Shown here piece by piece: positions 1 to 6,562 of a DNA stretch of 7,823 nt. Made by a program: the position numbers and the translations under genes. The stretch comes from an uncultured Eubacteriales bacterium (GTDB lineage Bacteria; Bacillota; Clostridia; Lachnospirales; Lachnospiraceae): assembly GCA_900313775.1 (NCBI GenBank), contig OMSP01000281.1, positions 1-7,823 of the forward strand, in the 5' to 3' direction. The notes beneath the pieces were generated by a model that searched no databases, was not told where the DNA came from, and worked only from the letters and a program-made list of their open reading frames with translations. Numbering within the stretch: the first letter of the stretch is position 1; each line of letters begins with the position of its first letter.

Positions 1-726
1 AATGCCCGCCTCTTTGAAACGATCGGCAAACTCCTCGTCAAAGATCTTCTGGAAAGTCAGCTTGAAGTTCTGGTCATAGGTCTTGGAGATCGTGTCTTTA
101 GTTGCGAACCAGACATCCTGTCCGACATCGAGCGCGTAAGAAAAACAACTGCGGGCAAAACTCTCGATCGAACTCTGTCTGTTATGCATACCCTGCACTA
201 TACCCGCATCTTTGAATTCGTGCACAGTGACCCGCTGCGGCGTACCTTCCGCCGGCGTATAGACCATTTCAACAAGACCCGGTCCGGGAATAGCCATCTC
301 GACATTGCGGTAGACATCACCGTAGGCGTGACGAGCCAGAGTGATCGGCTTTTTCCAGTTCTTTACACAGGGTTCGATTCCCTTAGCCAGGATAGGCGCG
401 CGAAAGACTGTGCCGTCAAGGATCGCACGGATCGTCCCGTTCGGGCTCTTCCACATTTCCCTCAGCCCGTACTCCTCCACACGGGCCGCGTTCGGTGTGA
501 TCGTTGCGCATTTGACGCCTACCTTGTACTCCTTGATCGCATTTGCCGCGTCGATCGTTACCTGATCACCCGTCTCATCACGGTGACGCAGGCCCAGATC
601 ATAATAGACCGTCTTGAGATCGACGAATGGGCGGATCAGTTTTTCCTTGATCATCCCCCACAGGATATGGGTCATCTCATCTCCGTCCATCTCCACGATC
701 GGTGATCTCATCTCGATCTTTGACAT
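1..726 (-). CDS. icd: NADP-type isocitrate dehydrogenase, subfamily II (5' part, cut by window edge)
   Basis: Oxidatively decarboxylates isocitrate to 2-oxoglutarate, probably with NADP+, in the cytoplasm, feeding glutamate synthesis. The first 242 codons are open to the window edge; relatives are about 400-415 residues, so the C-terminal 40% is missing. It resembles the eukaryote-like homodimeric IDH family: EMDGDEMT (12-19), KCATITP (72-78), MWKSPNGTIR (91-100), GTVFR (105-109) and RHAYGD (132-137). Residues T77, S94, R100, R109, R132 and Y139 align with substrate-binding or catalytic positions of human IDH1 without a gap up to about residue 160. K210 in ATKDTI matches the catalytic lysine. 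The ATG start is preceded by AGGAGG at 734-739, 7 nt away, and lies 2 bases after the ftsY stop, so translation is probably coupled to ftsY. Cofactor choice is inferred from the family. Confidence 0.95.
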   Translation of the reverse strand, partial: MSKIEMRSPIVEMDGDEMTHILWGMIKEKLIRPFVDLKTVYYDLGLRHRDETGDQVTIDAANAIKEYKVGVKCATITPNAARVEEYGLREMWKSPNGTIRAILDGTVFRAPILAKGIEPCVKNWKKPITLARHAYGDVYRNVEMAIPGPGLVEMVYTPAEGTPQRVTVHEFKDAGIVQGMHNRQSSIESFARSCFSYALDVGQDVWFATKDTISKTYDQNFKLTFQKIFDEEFADRFKEAGI

Positions 727-728
727 AA

Positions 729-1658
729 TCATTCCTCCTGACTCATAATTGCCTTCACATAGCCTTCCGCGTCAAAGCGCTGAAGGTCTGTGATCTTCTC
801 TCCCACACCTATATACTTGATCGGCACATCCATCTCCTCGGCGATCGCGATCGCGATACCGCCCTTGGCTGAACCGTCCATCTTTGTAATGATCAATCCG
901 TCCAGCGGCGCTGCCTGCGAAAATTGCCGCGCCTGCTCCAGACCGTTCTGTCCGGTCGTCGCATCCAGTACAAGCCACGTCTCCAAATGAGCTTCTCCGT
1001 AGTTTTTCTGCAAAATGCGGTAGAGCTTCTCCAGCTCAGCCATCAGATTGACCTTGTTTTGCAGGCGCCCCGCCGTATCTACGAGCAGCAGATCGATATC
1101 CCTGGCCTTGGCTGATGCAATCGCATCAAAGAGCACAGATCCCGGATCCGCACCCTCATTGCCTCCGATCATCGGCACTTCCGCCCTCTCAGCCCATTTG
1201 GCCAGCTGCTCTGTGGCCGCTGCCCGGAATGTGTCCGCTCCGGCGATCATTACCTTTCTGCCTTTTTCTTTGGCGAGCGCAGCGATCTTGCCGATCGTAG
1301 TCGTTTTACCGGCGCCGTTGACTCCGGTAAAAAAAATCACGGATTTCCGGTCCAGATAATCGTAATCCGGCCGAATGGCCATCATTTTTTCCATGATCAG
1401 ATCATTCAGCAGGGTCCTCGCCTGGTCGGCCTTTAAGATCGAATGCACCCTCACTTTCAGGCGCAGTGTCTCTACGATATCGTCAGCCGCGACAGGACCC
1501 ATATCAGACTCGATCAACACTTCTTCGAGGTCGTCAAAAAAATCGTCGTCCAGTACTTGCGTGGAAAAGACATCTGCAAAACTTGCTGCCATCTGTGCCC
1601 GCGTCTTCGATAATCCTGCGCGCAGTCTGGCAAAAGCATTTTCCCTGCCGTCACTCAT
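729..1658 (-). CDS. ftsY: Signal recognition particle receptor GTPase FtsY
   Basis: Membrane-associated receptor that docks the SRP (Ffh plus 4.5S/scRNA) and ribosome-nascent-chain complex and hands it to the translocon. The 309-residue protein has an N domain (about 1-100) and a complete SRP-type G domain: P-loop GVNGAGKTT (112-120), DTFRAAA (142-148), DTAGR (194-198), DATTGQN (232-238), TKMDGSAKGG (258-267) and GVGE (284-287), ending in the amphipathic FDAEGYV region typical of FtsY rather than the M domain of Ffh. There is no long acidic A domain as in E. coli, only a short N-terminal helix, as is usual in Firmicutes. The frame stays open upstream to 1769, but the ATG at 1658 is chosen because AAGGAG sits 7 nt before it and homology begins there. 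The start overlaps the smc stop by 8 bases (ATGAGTGA), implying translational coupling. Confidence 0.97.
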   Translation of the reverse strand: MSDGRENAFARLRAGLSKTRAQMAASFADVFSTQVLDDDFFDDLEEVLIESDMGPVAADDIVETLRLKVRVHSILKADQARTLLNDLIMEKMMAIRPDYDYLDRKSVIFFTGVNGAGKTTTIGKIAALAKEKGRKVMIAGADTFRAAATEQLAKWAERAEVPMIGGNEGADPGSVLFDAIASAKARDIDLLLVDTAGRLQNKVNLMAELEKLYRILQKNYGEAHLETWLVLDATTGQNGLEQARQFSQAAPLDGLIITKMDGSAKGGIAIAIAEEMDVPIKYIGVGEKITDLQRFDAEGYVKAIMSQEE

Positions 1659-4600
1659 TCTTATGCTCCTTGTCATCCTCCTCGATCTGCTCCTTGGCCA
1701 GATCGACCGACACCATCGTCGACACCCCCTTCTCCTGCATCGTAATGCCGTAGAGGCGGTCGGCGACATTCATCGTGCCGTGACGATGTGTGATGATGAT
1801 AAACTGTGTCTGTTCGCTCAGTTTCTTGAGGTAATCTCCGTACCGCACCACATTGTTGTCATCGAGAGATGCCTCGATCTCATCAAGCAGACAGAAAGGT
1901 GAGGGGTGGAGGTTCTGAATGGCAAACAGCAGCGCGATCGCTGACAGTGACTTTTCTCCTCCGGAAAGCTGCATCATATTCTGCAGTTTTTTGCCCGGCG
2001 GCTGTGCGATGACCTTGACGCCGGCGCTTAAGACATCGTCCTCCAACAGCTCCAGCCGGCCGCGTCCGCCGCCGAAGAGGACCTTGAAGACTTTGTCGAA
2101 CTGATCATTGATCTGCGCAAACGCCGCATCAAACTGAGTGCGCATCGTCTCGTCCAGTTCCTCGATGACCTGCAGAACCGACTCTTCGGCTTTCATGATA
2201 TCCTCGCGCTGTGTACTCATCAGCTCATAGCGGCCGCCGACCTCTTTGTACTGTTCGATCGCATTGACATTGACATCGCCGAGATCCTTGATGAAATGCT
2301 TGAGTTCGGTGCATCTCCGTCTGATCGCCCTCAAGTCGCTGCCGATCGCCTCATCCTTAAGCTCTGCGGCAGCGTGAGGTGCCAGTTCATACTCCTCCCA
2401 CATATAGTCTGTGAGCGCAGCCCGCTGACTGTCATTGTTCTCGATCCGGTTGTTCAGACGCAGTACTTCCCTCTCCAGAGAAGCTCTCTCCTCGGCGAGA
2501 TGCTCGCGCTGCTCGATCGAATCTTTGTGCGCCTCCATCAGCGCTTTCTTCTCCTGTTCGCAGGCATTGATCTCTTTTCTGATCTCGTCAAACAATTCTT
2601 CTGAGGAGTCGATCGTCGACTGAAGGTCTGCGATCTTGTCCTCTTTTTCCTTCACGATCGCAGAGACATCCGGACTGTCTTTGTCAAAGGCATCGATCTG
2701 GGCCAATCGTTCTTCCTGCTCCTTGCGGATGCGCAGGATCTGACTTTTCAAACTCTCCGCCTGCTGCCGGCTCTGCGCGAGCGCGACATGCGCCTCCTCG
2801 CCTCTGACCGCGATCTCTCTGGTCTTGTCGCTTGCTTCACGGGACTGTTCTTCTAACTGAGCCACCCGCCTGGCATATTCTTTTTCACGCTCCTCCTCAG
2901 ACTGATCGCCGCCGGTTGCTGACTGCAGATCCTTATGCACCTTCTCAGCCTGGCTCTCCCGGTCTGCCAATGTCTGCTCACGCGCTGCCAGCTCGCTCTC
3001 CAGACGTTTGCGTTCTCTTGTCGCATTCTCCAGCTGGACCTCATTCTCGCGGGTTCCGGTATAGACTTCCTGAAGCTTCTCGGAAGCATCTTTGATCTGA
3101 ATATCCAGCTTTTCCAGAGCTTTCTCTAACTCAGTCAACCTGTCTCTGCAGGCAGCCTCATGCTTTTCAGCCGATCCGACCGCTGCCGTCAGATCTTCGA
3201 GCTCCTGCCTGCGCGACAACAGCTGGCTCTTATTCTTGTATGCCCCTCCGCTCATCGTGCCGCCCGGACTGAAGCTGTCACCCTCGAGCGTCACCATGCG
3301 CGTGTTATGTCCGTACTTCTTAGCGATCGCGATCGCATGATCCAATGTGTCCACAACCAGCGTCCTGCCGAGAAGATAAGCAGCCATATCGCGGTATTCC
3401 GGATCAAAAGTAACGAGTGTATCCGCCGGACCGAGCGCCCCCTTCTCCTTCAGGATCTTGCCGCTCACGGCGCCTGAGGGATGGATGGCAGACAAAGGCA
3501 GGAAAGTCGCCCGCCCGTATCGGTTCTTTTTGAGATATTCAATCAGATCTCGGGCCGTCTCCTCGTTGTCTGTCACTACATAGCTCAAACTCCGGCCGAG
3601 TGCCGTCTCGATTGCCTCACTGTATTTCTTTTCCGTTCGGATCAGATCGGCGACGACGCCGTGCACGGAGGCACGTTTCTCTTCCATGACGCGCCTCACA
3701 CTGTATCCGAAGCCTTCATAGCGTTCCGTCAGATTGCGCAGCTCCTGCAGTCGCACATGCTTGCTCTGATAGTCAGAAGCCGCTTCATTCGCCTCTTCCC
3801 TGGCATCACGAAGCTCTTTTGTGAGTTCATTCTCCCGGGCTTTAAGTGCCTCCGATTTCTCACTCGCCTGCTTCCACTGCTTTTCAGCAGTCTCTCCTGC
3901 CCGCTGGCACCTGCCCTCCAGGTCAGCCGCCTCTTTCAGAGATGTGCGGAGCTTGGCGATCGCCGCTTTGTCCTCCTCGCATTGTACGCGCAATTGCGCA
4001 AACAAGACATCATTCTTACGGCGGTCTGCCGCCTTTTCTCCCTGTTCGCGCACAAGATCCAAATGAGCCTTGCGCAGCTCCTCAAGCTCAGTCCTTATCG
4101 TCTCTTTCTTCTCCTTGGAAGCGGCAAGCCTGGCGGTCAGATCATCATTTTGCTCGGCGAGTTTCCTCCCGCGCTTCTCCTCCTCGTCAAAACGCTGAGT
4201 CAGATCTCGTAAAGTCTCCTCGCCGGTAGTGATCAGCCCCTGCAGATCGCGTTGGCGCTCCTTCTGAAGCTCTTTGCTCGTCAATGCCGAGCGGATCTGC
4301 TCTCGGAGAACTTCGATCTGGCCCTCAAGCTCAGTCTTGAGCTTGTCGGTCGCCGTCAGCTGATCACGCGCAGCGATCCCTCTGGCCTCTATCTGCTCTA
4401 TCTGTTCCTCTGCTTCGGAAAACGCGGATTTGGAGGCCTCATATTCGGCTGCGATCGCCCTCATCTGCTCGTTGGCAACTTTCAGACTATCAGTGTCTTT
4501 ATCGATCTGTGCATCCGCTCTCTCGAGTTCGAGCAGGAAACGGTTGACATCATATTTCTTCAGTTCATCTCGGAATCCCAAGTACTGACGGGCCTTCTCG

Positions 4601-5226
4601 GACTGTTCTTTCAAAGGCCCGACCTGAGCAGACAATTCAGCTAGGATATCGTCCACGCGGACCAGATTGTTCTGTTCCTCCTCGAGTTTCTTTAAAGCCG
4701 CTTCTTTCCTTTTCTTGTGCTTGACGATACCGGCTGCCTCATCGAGGAGTTCACGCCTGGTGATCGGATTGCCCGAGATGATCCTGTCGATCTGTCCCTG
4801 TCCGATCAGGGAGTACCCTTCGCGCCCCACACCGGTGTCATAGAACAGTTCCTGTATGTCGCGAAGGCGGCAGGGCTCACGGTTGATCAGATACTCGCTC
4901 TCCCCCGAGCGGTAAAGCTTGCGCGTCACAGTCACTTCCGAATAATCGGTAGTCAATGCGTGATCCTGATTGTCGATGGTGATAGAAACGCTCGCGAAAC
5001 TTAAAGGCTTGCGGCTGACGGTACCGGCAAAGATGACATCCTGCATATTGCCGCTTCGAAGCTGAGAAGTCCTCTGCTCTCCCAACACCCAGCGGACTGC
5101 GTCTGCCACATTGCTTTTGCCCGATCCGTTCGGTCCGACGATGCCGGTGATCCCCGGCTTGAAATGGAAAACGGTCCGTCCCACGAAGGACTTGAACCCT
5201 TGGATTTCTATAGTCTTAAGATACAT
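1651..5226 (-). CDS. smc: Chromosome segregation ATPase SMC
   Basis: Core ATPase of the bacterial condensin SMC-ScpA-ScpB, which extrudes DNA loops and aligns the chromosome arms from the origin. Its 1191 residues match the usual size of about 1190. The N-terminal head begins MYLKTIEIQGFKSF, with Walker A GPNGSGKSN (31-39), an R-loop arginine around R57 and the Q-loop IGQGQI (141-146). A long coiled coil (about 170-500) leads to a hinge (about 503-665, ending GGTMSGG). The returning coil (about 675-1030) leads to the C-terminal head with signature LSGGEKS (about 1086), Walker B and D-loop PFCLLDEIEASLDD (about 1110-1123) and the switch histidine in ITHRHGTM. A charged tail follows. Its AGGAG is 9 nt before the ATG, which lies 3 bases after the rnc stop. 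The partner genes scpA and scpB are not in this window. No frameshift or missing catalytic residue is seen. Confidence 0.98.
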   Translation of the reverse strand: MYLKTIEIQGFKSFVGRTVFHFKPGITGIVGPNGSGKSNVADAVRWVLGEQRTSQLRSGNMQDVIFAGTVSRKPLSFASVSITIDNQDHALTTDYSEVTVTRKLYRSGESEYLINREPCRLRDIQELFYDTGVGREGYSLIGQGQIDRIISGNPITRRELLDEAAGIVKHKKRKEAALKKLEEEQNNLVRVDDILAELSAQVGPLKEQSEKARQYLGFRDELKKYDVNRFLLELERADAQIDKDTDSLKVANEQMRAIAAEYEASKSAFSEAEEQIEQIEARGIAARDQLTATDKLKTELEGQIEVLREQIRSALTSKELQKERQRDLQGLITTGEETLRDLTQRFDEEEKRGRKLAEQNDDLTARLAASKEKKETIRTELEELRKAHLDLVREQGEKAADRRKNDVLFAQLRVQCEEDKAAIAKLRTSLKEAADLEGRCQRAGETAEKQWKQASEKSEALKARENELTKELRDAREEANEAASDYQSKHVRLQELRNLTERYEGFGYSVRRVMEEKRASVHGVVADLIRTEKKYSEAIETALGRSLSYVVTDNEETARDLIEYLKKNRYGRATFLPLSAIHPSGAVSGKILKEKGALGPADTLVTFDPEYRDMAAYLLGRTLVVDTLDHAIAIAKKYGHNTRMVTLEGDSFSPGGTMSGGAYKNKSQLLSRRQELEDLTAAVGSAEKHEAACRDRLTELEKALEKLDIQIKDASEKLQEVYTGTRENEVQLENATRERKRLESELAAREQTLADRESQAEKVHKDLQSATGGDQSEEEREKEYARRVAQLEEQSREASDKTREIAVRGEEAHVALAQSRQQAESLKSQILRIRKEQEERLAQIDAFDKDSPDVSAIVKEKEDKIADLQSTIDSSEELFDEIRKEINACEQEKKALMEAHKDSIEQREHLAEERASLEREVLRLNNRIENNDSQRAALTDYMWEEYELAPHAAAELKDEAIGSDLRAIRRRCTELKHFIKDLGDVNVNAIEQYKEVGGRYELMSTQREDIMKAEESVLQVIEELDETMRTQFDAAFAQINDQFDKVFKVLFGGGRGRLELLEDDVLSAGVKVIAQPPGKKLQNMMQLSGGEKSLSAIALLFAIQNLHPSPFCLLDEIEASLDDNNVVRYGDYLKKLSEQTQFIIITHRHGTMNVADRLYGITMQEKGVSTMVSVDLAKEQIEEDDKEHKNE
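1666..1671 (-). promoter_or_regulatory. Ribosome binding site deciding the ftsY start
   Basis: AAGGAG on the minus strand lies 7 nt before the ATG at 1658, inside the last codons of smc. It supports this start over the in-frame upstream ATG codons, whose extra 37 residues are arginine-rich and simply the shadow of smc in another frame. Confidence 0.85.
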
Positions 5227-5229
5227 ACA

Positions 5230-5943
5230 CTATGACTCCTGATTGTTATTGATCAGCCGGAGCGTCGCCCGCGCGGCCTCCTGCTCGGCCGCTTTCTTGG
5301 AACGGCCGCTGCCTCCGGCGTATGTCACGCCGCCGATGACAGCCTCCATTGTAAAGACCCTCTCGTGATCCGGGCCCTCTGCTTTTATCAGGCGGTAACA
5401 GATCTCTCCCATACTGTGTGCCTGTGCGTATTCCTGCAGAGCTGTCTTGCTGTCCGGCAACGCCCTTTTCGGATCGGCATCCTTCAGGATAAACTGTTCG
5501 ACGAAGGCCTTTGCGGCCTCGATGCCACCATCCAGATATAAGGCGCCTATCAGCGCCTCCATCGCGTCGGAGGTGATGGACGGGCGTTTGCGGCCGCCTG
5601 TCTTCTCCTCTCCCCGTCCGATGCGAAGATGATCTCCGAGTGCCAGCGCCTGCGCCTGCCTCGCCAATGCAGGCTCACTGACGATCCCGACTCTGGCCTT
5701 AGTCATGACTCCCTCTTCCTCGCCCTCACAGGCGCGGTACAGATAGTCGCTGACTATCAGCTCCAACACCGCATCGCCGAGAAACTCAAGTCTCTCGTTG
5801 GCGGCCTCTCTGCTCTCCCCTATCTCGTTGACATAAGAGGTATGTGTCAATGCCTGAACGAGCAGATTCTGATCCGTAAAACTATAACCGATCTTCTCTT
5901 CCAGACTGGCACAGGAAATGATGTGATCATCCACGAGCCGCAT
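5230..5943 (-). CDS. rnc: Ribonuclease III
   Basis: Double-strand-specific endoribonuclease acting in the cytoplasm on rRNA precursors, scRNA and structured mRNAs. The 237-residue product has the catalytic RNase III domain (about 12-155) with the signature NERLEFLGDAVL (49-60). Metal-binding residues E50, E53 and D57 are present, with D126 and E129 in SDAMEALIGA. A C-terminal double-stranded RNA-binding domain follows (about 163-233), with DSKTALQEY (164-172) and the basic loop GSGRSKKAAEQEAA (211-224). It sits 5 bases after the acpP stop and 3 bases before smc, the standard Firmicutes order. The start is uncertain: the purine run AAGGGGG ends directly at the ATG at 5943, too close for a normal ribosome binding site, while an in-frame GTG at 5934 is 9 nt away and would give 234 residues. 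The domain content is the same either way. Confidence 0.96.
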   Translation of the reverse strand: MRLVDDHIISCASLEEKIGYSFTDQNLLVQALTHTSYVNEIGESREAANERLEFLGDAVLELIVSDYLYRACEGEEEGVMTKARVGIVSEPALARQAQALALGDHLRIGRGEEKTGGRKRPSITSDAMEALIGALYLDGGIEAAKAFVEQFILKDADPKRALPDSKTALQEYAQAHSMGEICYRLIKAEGPDHERVFTMEAVIGGVTYAGGSGRSKKAAEQEAARATLRLINNNQES

Positions 5944-5948
5944 CCCCC

Positions 5949-6185
5949 TTAGATCCCGCTCTTGGTATGACGAATGACATCCAGGAGATCACCGACAGTC
6001 ACGATATCCGCAGCATCCTCGTCGCTGATCTCCACTTCAAAGGTCTTGCCGATCTCCACGTAGATCTCAAACTGATCCAGAGAATCGGCGCCCAGATCCT
6101 CAACAAAGGTAGTCTCTTCGGTGATATTATGATCTCCCAGATGCAGAACATCTTCGATGATTTCACAAAGCTTTTCGAACTCCAT
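5949..6185 (-). CDS. acpP: Acyl carrier protein
   Basis: Small acidic carrier that holds growing acyl chains on a phosphopantetheine arm for type II fatty acid synthesis. It has 78 residues, the normal length, and the attachment motif LGADSLD with the modified serine at S35. The N-terminal helix (3-16) and the acidic C-terminal half EISDEDAADIVTVGDLLDVI fit the family. The helix after the serine reads QFEIYVEIGKTF. It keeps the equivalent of E. coli E41 (E40) but has G46 and K47 where E. coli has E47 and E48, which is unusual. The ATG at 6185 is chosen because AAGGAG stands 6 nt before it and homology starts there; the open frame further upstream crosses the terminator and promoter and is not coding. 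It is the first gene of the acpP-rnc-smc-ftsY-icd unit. No fab or plsX gene is adjacent in this window. Confidence 0.95.
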   Translation of the reverse strand: MEFEKLCEIIEDVLHLGDHNITEETTFVEDLGADSLDQFEIYVEIGKTFEVEISDEDAADIVTVGDLLDVIRHTKSGI

Positions 6186-6191
6186 GTCGCA

Positions 6192-6197
6192 CTCCTT
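6192..6197 (-). promoter_or_regulatory. Ribosome binding site deciding the acpP start
   Basis: AAGGAG on the minus strand, 6 nt before the ATG at 6185. It fixes the acpP start and rules out the 62-codon upstream extension of the frame. Confidence 0.9.
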
Positions 6198-6210
6198 TTT
6201 AACCTTATAT

Positions 6211-6239
6211 ATTTTACTAAAAAAACAGGTGAAAAGCAA
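6211..6239 (-). promoter_or_regulatory. Predicted sigma-70/SigA promoter of the acpP operon
   Basis: On the minus strand TTGCTT (-35, 6239 to 6234) and TAAAAT (-10, 6216 to 6211) are separated by exactly 17 bases, and the spacer carries a T-run. Transcription would start near 6204, giving a leader of about 19 nt containing the acpP ribosome binding site. It lies directly after the rpmF terminator and is the only good promoter I see ahead of acpP, rnc, smc, ftsY and icd. No recognisable FapR- or FabT-type operator is visible over it. The call is by motif only. Confidence 0.7.
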
Positions 6240-6240
6240 T

Positions 6241-6270
6241 GAAAAAGCTCTCCGGATCCCGGAGAGCTTT
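6241..6270 (-). terminator. Intrinsic terminator after rpmF
   Basis: A perfect 12-bp inverted repeat (6244-6255 with 6259-6270) with a 3-base loop. Read on the minus strand it is a GC-rich hairpin ending in a run of five T residues. It begins 10 bases after the rpmF stop codon. On the plus strand the hairpin is followed by only three T residues, so it mainly serves minus-strand transcription. It should separate the rpmF transcript from the acpP operon, perhaps with partial read-through. Confidence 0.88.
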
Positions 6271-6280
6271 ACCGTTTCGA

Positions 6281-6460
6281 TCAGTCCTGAGGAATGACCT
6301 CTTTTTTGTTGTAGGTACCGCAGTTCTTGCAGACACGATGGGGCATCATCAACTCCCCGCATTTGCTGCACGGCACCAGATTCGGTACATCCATCTTCCA
6401 GTTCGCACGTCTCTTGTCTCTTCTGGAAGCTGAAGACTTATTTTTCGGGCAAATCGACAT
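6281..6460 (-). CDS. rpmF: 50S ribosomal protein L32
   Basis: Small structural protein of the large ribosomal subunit. The 59-residue product has the basic N-terminal segment SRRDKRRANWK (12-22) and a zinc ribbon with cysteine pairs C31/C34 and C44/C47 (CSKCGELMMPHRVCKNCG), so it is the zinc-binding (C+) form. The start MSICPKNK differs from the commoner MAVPKRK opening and has an extra cysteine at position 4. The ATG at 6460 is chosen because AGGAGG is 8 nt before it; an in-frame GTG three codons earlier overlaps the ribosome binding site and is unlikely. It lies between ackA and acpP as a single-gene unit with its own promoter and terminator. The DUF177 (YceD-like) gene that often precedes rpmF is absent. 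Confidence 0.96.
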   Translation of the reverse strand: MSICPKNKSSASRRDKRRANWKMDVPNLVPCSKCGELMMPHRVCKNCGTYNKKEVIPQD

Positions 6461-6468
6461 TGTTGACA

Positions 6469-6474
6469 CCTCCT
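6469..6474 (-). promoter_or_regulatory. Ribosome binding site deciding the rpmF start
   Basis: A full AGGAGG on the minus strand, 8 nt before the ATG at 6460. It overlaps the alternative in-frame GTG (6469-6467), which argues against that GTG as the start. Confidence 0.9.
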
Positions 6475-6482
6475 GTCTCTTT

Positions 6483-6513
6483 CATATAGTCACAGAGCCT
6501 TTGCTCTTATATG
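6483..6513 (-). promoter_or_regulatory. Possible hairpin in the rpmF leader
   Basis: In the predicted 5' leader of rpmF the minus strand can pair CATATA (6513-6508) with TATATG (6488-6483). Inside this, AGAGC (6507-6503) can pair with GCTCT (6498-6494) around a 4-base loop, leaving a 5-base bulge on the 3' side. It ends 9 bases before AGGAGG. It has no U-run, so it is not a terminator. A role in mRNA stability or L32 feedback is conceivable but unsupported; weak stems like this can arise by chance. Confidence 0.35.
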
Positions 6514-6530
6514 CACAGCGCACTTGTAGT

Positions 6531-6559
6531 ATTATACAAGGCGTTAAGGCCCTTGTCAA
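6531..6559 (-). promoter_or_regulatory. Perfect consensus SigA promoter of rpmF
   Basis: On the minus strand TTGACA (6559 to 6554) and TATAAT (6536 to 6531) are both exact consensus hexamers with the optimal 17-base spacer. The predicted start is near 6524, giving a leader of about 64 nt before the rpmF ATG. The -35 begins only 3 bases after the ackA stop codon, and no ackA terminator lies between them, so ackA transcripts may read through into rpmF. Confidence 0.92.
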
Positions 6560-6562
6560 CCA

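Noticed and set aside
184..705. 173-codon open frame on the plus strand
   Set aside because: The opposite strand over the same bases encodes a clear isocitrate dehydrogenase that stays open to the window edge; this frame is its shadow.
1659..1769. 37-codon N-terminal extension of ftsY
   Set aside because: The arginine-rich residues lie over the smc C-terminal coding region in another frame, and the AAGGAG points to the ATG at 1658.
1375..1902. 175-codon plus-strand frame across the smc/ftsY junction
   Set aside because: It is antisense to the conserved ends of both genes and shows no domain.
3481..4212. 243-codon open frame on the plus strand
   Set aside because: It lies wholly inside smc on the opposite strand and has no ribosome binding site or recognisable domain. 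It is a by-product of the GC-rich codon pattern of smc.
6186..6371. 62-codon N-terminal extension of acpP
   Set aside because: It would run through rpmF, its terminator and the acpP promoter. The ribosome binding site and ACP homology both start at 6185.
6441..6485. Small ORF MKETGGVNNVDLPEK in the rpmF leader, overlapping the rpmF start
   Set aside because: No ribosome binding site precedes its ATG, and it is short enough to occur by chance.
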